From NCBI RefSeq assembly GCF_902806685.2, contig NC_048549.1:12231594-12295593 (forward strand): 64,000 nt of DNA. Reading direction: 5' to 3'. A program made the translations under genes and the position numbers. Positions 61,008 through 64,000 of the stretch are shown piece after piece (the first letter of the stretch is position 1; each line of letters starts with the position of its first letter). Source of the DNA: Maniola hyperantus (lineage: Eukaryota > Arthropoda > Insecta > Lepidoptera > Nymphalidae). The notes under the pieces are model-generated. The model saw only the letters and a list, made by a program, of their open reading frames with translations, had not been told where the DNA came from and searched no databases.

Positions 61008-62303
61008 ATGACAGCGTTTGTAGAGGAAAACAAAATATTACCAGCTCACCAATCAGGATTTCGGAAATGCCACAGTACAGCGACTGCAATGATGGATGTA
61101 ATTGATAACATCCTGACAGCACAAGATCAGGGTATGGGAACCATCCTGGTGCTGCTTGATTTCTCTCGTGCGTTTGACTCAATCGATACCACACTATTAC
61201 TTTCAAAGCTGTCATATTATGGATTTGGAATGTCGACCTTAAAGTGGTTCAATAGCTTCCTCAGTGGCCGGGCCCAATCTGTGCATATAATTAAAAGTGA
61301 TGGTACTAAACTGATTTCGTCAACATCTCCGGTACTTCGAGGTGTACCTCAAGGATCCGCGCTCAGTCCATTGCTTTTTGCTATTTATACAGCAGATATA
61401 GTTCACTGTTTTTCCAACTGCAAATACCATCTATATGCTGACGACGTGCAACTATATCTCTCTTTCAAACCACAAGACGCAGCAGACGCAGAATTTAAAA
61501 TCAATGAAGATTTAAATAGAGTATCTAACTGGTCAGAGAAAAACTCATTATTATTGAATCCTCTCAAGTCTAAGTACATGATACTAGGAACAAATAAGAT
61601 GACAAAAACAATTGAGTCTCTGGGTACACAAGTCAGAATAGGAAATACTAGTGTAGAAAAAGTAACTGAGGCAAGAAATTTGGGAGTAATCTTTGATTCA
61701 AACTTGCACTTTGAATCACATATTTCGAATACAGTCAAAAACTGCTTCTACAGATTAAAAGTGCTTTACAAGATAAGATCTTACCTTAGCGTAGAAGTCA
61801 GAATACGAATATGTGATTCACTTATTTTGTCAAAGTTAAACTACGCAGACACAGCATATGGACCATGTTTGCTTGGAAGAACCAAAAAGCTAATACAGAG
61901 AGTCCAAAATGCCTGTGCTCGGTTCTGTTTCCCCATTGCTCCTCGCTCACATATTAGTCCTTACCTCAACAAAGCAAACCTCTTAAATATGTCAGCTAGA
62001 AGGAATCTGCACTTGGCTACTATGTTATTTGGGGTGATCTCCACTGGAAAACCAGAATATCTTTTCACACAGATTAAATGGGCAAGACAGCAGAGCAGGT
62101 TTACGCCAAGAGGTTCAGCGTGTCAAATGGCCGTGCCAAGGCATAGAACAGCAGCATTCCGAGGGAGTTTCAGGCTTGCTTTTTCCAGGATCTGGAACAT
62201 TATCCCACCTCCAGTACAGCACCTTAAGTCAGTATTTGCTTTCAAGTCTAAGCTCAAAAAGATACTCTTAGAAAAGCAAAAGACTTTGGAAGCACTTGCT
62301 TGA
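61008..62303 (+). CDS. LINE reverse transcriptase, 5'-truncated
   Basis: This 431-codon open frame encodes most of a non-LTR reverse transcriptase. From the start: NKILPAHQSGFRKCHSTATA, LLDFSRAFDSIDTTLLLSKL (first catalytic aspartate), GVPQGSALSPLLFAIYTADI, the catalytic YHLYADDVQLYLSF, then ARNLGVIFDSNLHFESHISN and the tail ...YLNKANLLNMSARRNLHLAT and a basic C-terminus. All core RT blocks after the first are intact. The upstream endonuclease is missing: sequence before about 60998 belongs to another element. The group is CR1/L2/Daphne-like, judged by eye. The frame is distinct in sequence from the one at 12274..13635. The ATG is the first in frame and probably not the native start. Confidence 0.88.
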   Translation: MTAFVEENKILPAHQSGFRKCHSTATAMMDVIDNILTAQDQGMGTILVLLDFSRAFDSIDTTLLLSKLSYYGFGMSTLKWFNSFLSGRAQSVHIIKSDGTKLISSTSPVLRGVPQGSALSPLLFAIYTADIVHCFSNCKYHLYADDVQLYLSFKPQDAADAEFKINEDLNRVSNWSEKNSLLLNPLKSKYMILGTNKMTKTIESLGTQVRIGNTSVEKVTEARNLGVIFDSNLHFESHISNTVKNCFYRLKVLYKIRSYLSVEVRIRICDSLILSKLNYADTAYGPCLLGRTKKLIQRVQNACARFCFPIAPRSHISPYLNKANLLNMSARRNLHLATMLFGVISTGKPEYLFTQIKWARQQSRFTPRGSACQMAVPRHRTAAFRGSFRLAFSRIWNIIPPPVQHLKSVFAFKSKLKKILLEKQKTLEALA

Positions 62304-63032
62304 GTTCTTGAGGTATCGATCACCCACCATTCCAGTATCTTGGAAAGCGGCCTAAATAATTAGCACTGGGAGGTTTCTAGAGACTACCCAAGAATCTAAC
62401 CCTCGCACACCGTGGGGGACTCGTCATAAGCCTTGTTTTTTGAATAAAAAGTCAGTTAGTTTACTAAGTAAGTATTAGTTACTATGCCAGACCACCGACC
62501 GAGAAAAATACTCAGTTTCAGACAATTTTTCGCCCATCCATAGATATTAGTATGTCAATTTAACGCCGAGGGGTCAATCGCACAGATAAATTATGAAACC
62601 CGGACCGGTCCGGGACGTCGAGCGGAATTTTTCAGGGGATGCCTGAAAAACAGCGCTGAGGTAGTGTACCCACATACACTACTACAGCATTACGCTGAGG
62701 CAATTCCCTTTTTTGGGACAGCTATGCGCCACAGACACGCATTCGGGTTTATGTCAGACATTTATTTTATTTTATTTTAGATTAATTTTACTGTAATTCC
62801 ATGCAATTCGGCTGGGAAAATCGCCGCCTCTATACACGTACAGTCGTACACTATCTATAGGAGCTAAGTAAGTACGATTGTTTTCTCGGTTGAAATGCAT
62901 GGAAAGCCGTACGTATTAGTTAAGTATTTGTGATCTTTTTGTCTTCATGCTCTGTTTTTTTTTGTTTTGTTTATGTACGTTTGTCTGGTGTTGTTCTGTT
63001 TTGTACTGTGCGCTATGGTCCCAAATAAAAGG

Positions 63033-63072
<40 letters not shown>
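62304..63072 (+). mobile_element. Probable LINE 3' UTR and (ATTT)n tail
   Basis: Non-coding. TTTTTCAGG...CCTGAAAAA forms a 9-bp hairpin at 62627-62650. It ends with (TTTA)n at 63031-63071. Whether all of it belongs to the RT element is unclear. Confidence 0.4.
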
Positions 63073-63289
63073 GTCGAAGAACGTTTTTAAATATATAGGT
63101 GTAGTCAATACGCAAAAGATTTTACCGAGCACAAGTGTGTGTGCAAACCAGTAAACTGATCTGCAGGGCAAACACAGAGGCACTCTCTATTCCCTCACTC
63201 TCATAATCAAATGGTCTCATACTGTCATACCTAAACAACCTATTAAAATTAGATATTTGCAATCACTCTTGCTATGGATTTATCCATAC

Positions 63290-63520
63290 TAATATTATAA
63301 ATGCAAATGTCTGTTATTCTGCTAGCTTTTCACGGCCCAACTGTAAACCAATTTTGATAAAATTTGGTACAGAGTTAGCTTACATCCCGGCGAAGGATAT
63401 AGGCTACTTTTTGTTTTAGCGTTTAAACTACCGTGAGTGATTTCCATTATAAATAATATCTGTTTACTTTTTATTCCCGAAAATCAAAGAGTTCCCACGG
63501 GATTTTCAAAAATTCCTCAT
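63290..63520 (+). mobile_element. Helitron-like family C with a 52-bp insertion
   Basis: ATACTAATATTATAAATGCA start. Body is interrupted at 63413..63464 and ends around GTTCCCACGGGATTTTC. The terminal CTAG is missing. Confidence 0.65.
63413..63464. mobile_element. 52-bp repeat N insertion with 8-bp duplication
   Basis: TACTTTTT flanks it at 63405-63412 and 63465-63472. The insert has GCGTTTAAACTACCGTGAGT, also in 22875..23028. Confidence 0.7.
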
Positions 63521-63860
63521 TATGTCCATACAAAATGTGTAAGGATATTTAGGTACAGTAATTTGAAGCAATCATCCTAAAATCCTACCATATAAGTAAA
63601 TATTTATTTCATCCAACAAATGTGGCAGCCCTAATCACCAGATAGATCGTAGAAAGTGATTGTACTTTTCGTATGAGTGTTGAAGAAGGCTTGCGAAGTT
63701 TTATCTATACCTACTAGAGACAGACTAGTTATTTTCGATATGCCGACAAACGAGACAGCGCGGCGGGTCACCTTGTGGTTGATCTAATCACGTTTCTCGA
63801 TTGTTAATTCAATTGGATCACAAAAGGCAATACTTTCTACAAAAACCTAATAATTTCTCT
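63521..63860. other. No recognisable feature
   Basis: I see nothing I can support. Confidence 0.4.
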
Positions 63861-63861
63861 A

Positions 63862-64000
63862 TCATGATCATGATCAACCCATCACTGGCTCACTACAGAG
63901 CACGGGTCTCCTCTCAGAGTGAGAAGGGTTTTGGCCATAGTCTACCACGCTAGCCATATGCGGATTGGTAGACTTCACACACCTTTGAGAACATTATGGA
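63862..64000 (-). mobile_element. SINE H, cut by window end
   Basis: ATCATGATCAACCCATCACT to ACCTTTGAGAACATTATGGA, minus strand. Confidence 0.65.

Overview
This looks like a nuclear genome window from a moth or butterfly (Lepidoptera). It is AT-rich, eukaryotic and almost entirely repetitive. It holds many copies of repeat types I know from lepidopteran genomes: helitron-like elements ending in a hairpin plus CTAG, three tRNA-derived SINE families, RTE, R1 and CR1/L2/Jockey-type LINE fragments, and foldback MITEs. I cannot name the species, and no database search was possible.

Host gene content is low. The one host gene I can support is tRNA dimethylallyltransferase (Trit1/MiaA family) on the minus strand. 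Two of its exons lie at 8283..8420 and 2173..2705, separated by a repeat-filled intron of about 5.6 kb. The P-loop exon should lie at higher coordinates and the C-terminal exons beyond the left edge; neither was found. A decayed THAP zinc-finger exon at 39258..39464 and a speculative TATA box plus splice donor near 46.7-46.9 kb are the only other gene-like signals.

Layout. 1-8.4 kb: Trit1 exons, with SINEs, helitron-like copies, small foldbacks and a local duplication inside the intron. 8.4-20 kb: RTE fragments, a 5'-truncated LINE with a 453-codon open frame (12274..13635, minus) sitting inside a helitron-like element, and nested SINEs. 20-32 kb: SINE, helitron-like and palindromic foldback copies, a hAT-type MITE with an 8-bp target duplication, and a GC-rich 68-bp inverted repeat at 29.2-29.4 kb. 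32-44 kb: foldback MITEs, a 51-bp x 4 repeat with an open frame, the THAP remnant, a doubly interrupted foldback at 40.0-40.8 kb, and dispersed repeats sharing termini. 44-50 kb: the least repetitive part, plus an 890-bp terminal-repeat retrotransposon in miniature (TRIM) at 48218..49107. 50-64 kb: SINEs, more foldbacks, a palindromic element split by a helitron-like copy and another repeat (54.4-55.4 kb), an R1-type LINE 3' end with a perfect 17-bp hairpin, and a second LINE reverse transcriptase open frame (61008..62303, plus).

The strongest observations are the TRIM (two identical 230-bp LTRs, a primer-binding site matching tRNA-Trp, a purine tract and a 4-bp target duplication), several nested insertions whose target duplications can be read directly, and several long-armed foldback elements. 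Most other open frames of 60-100 codons lie inside repeats and are not reported as genes.
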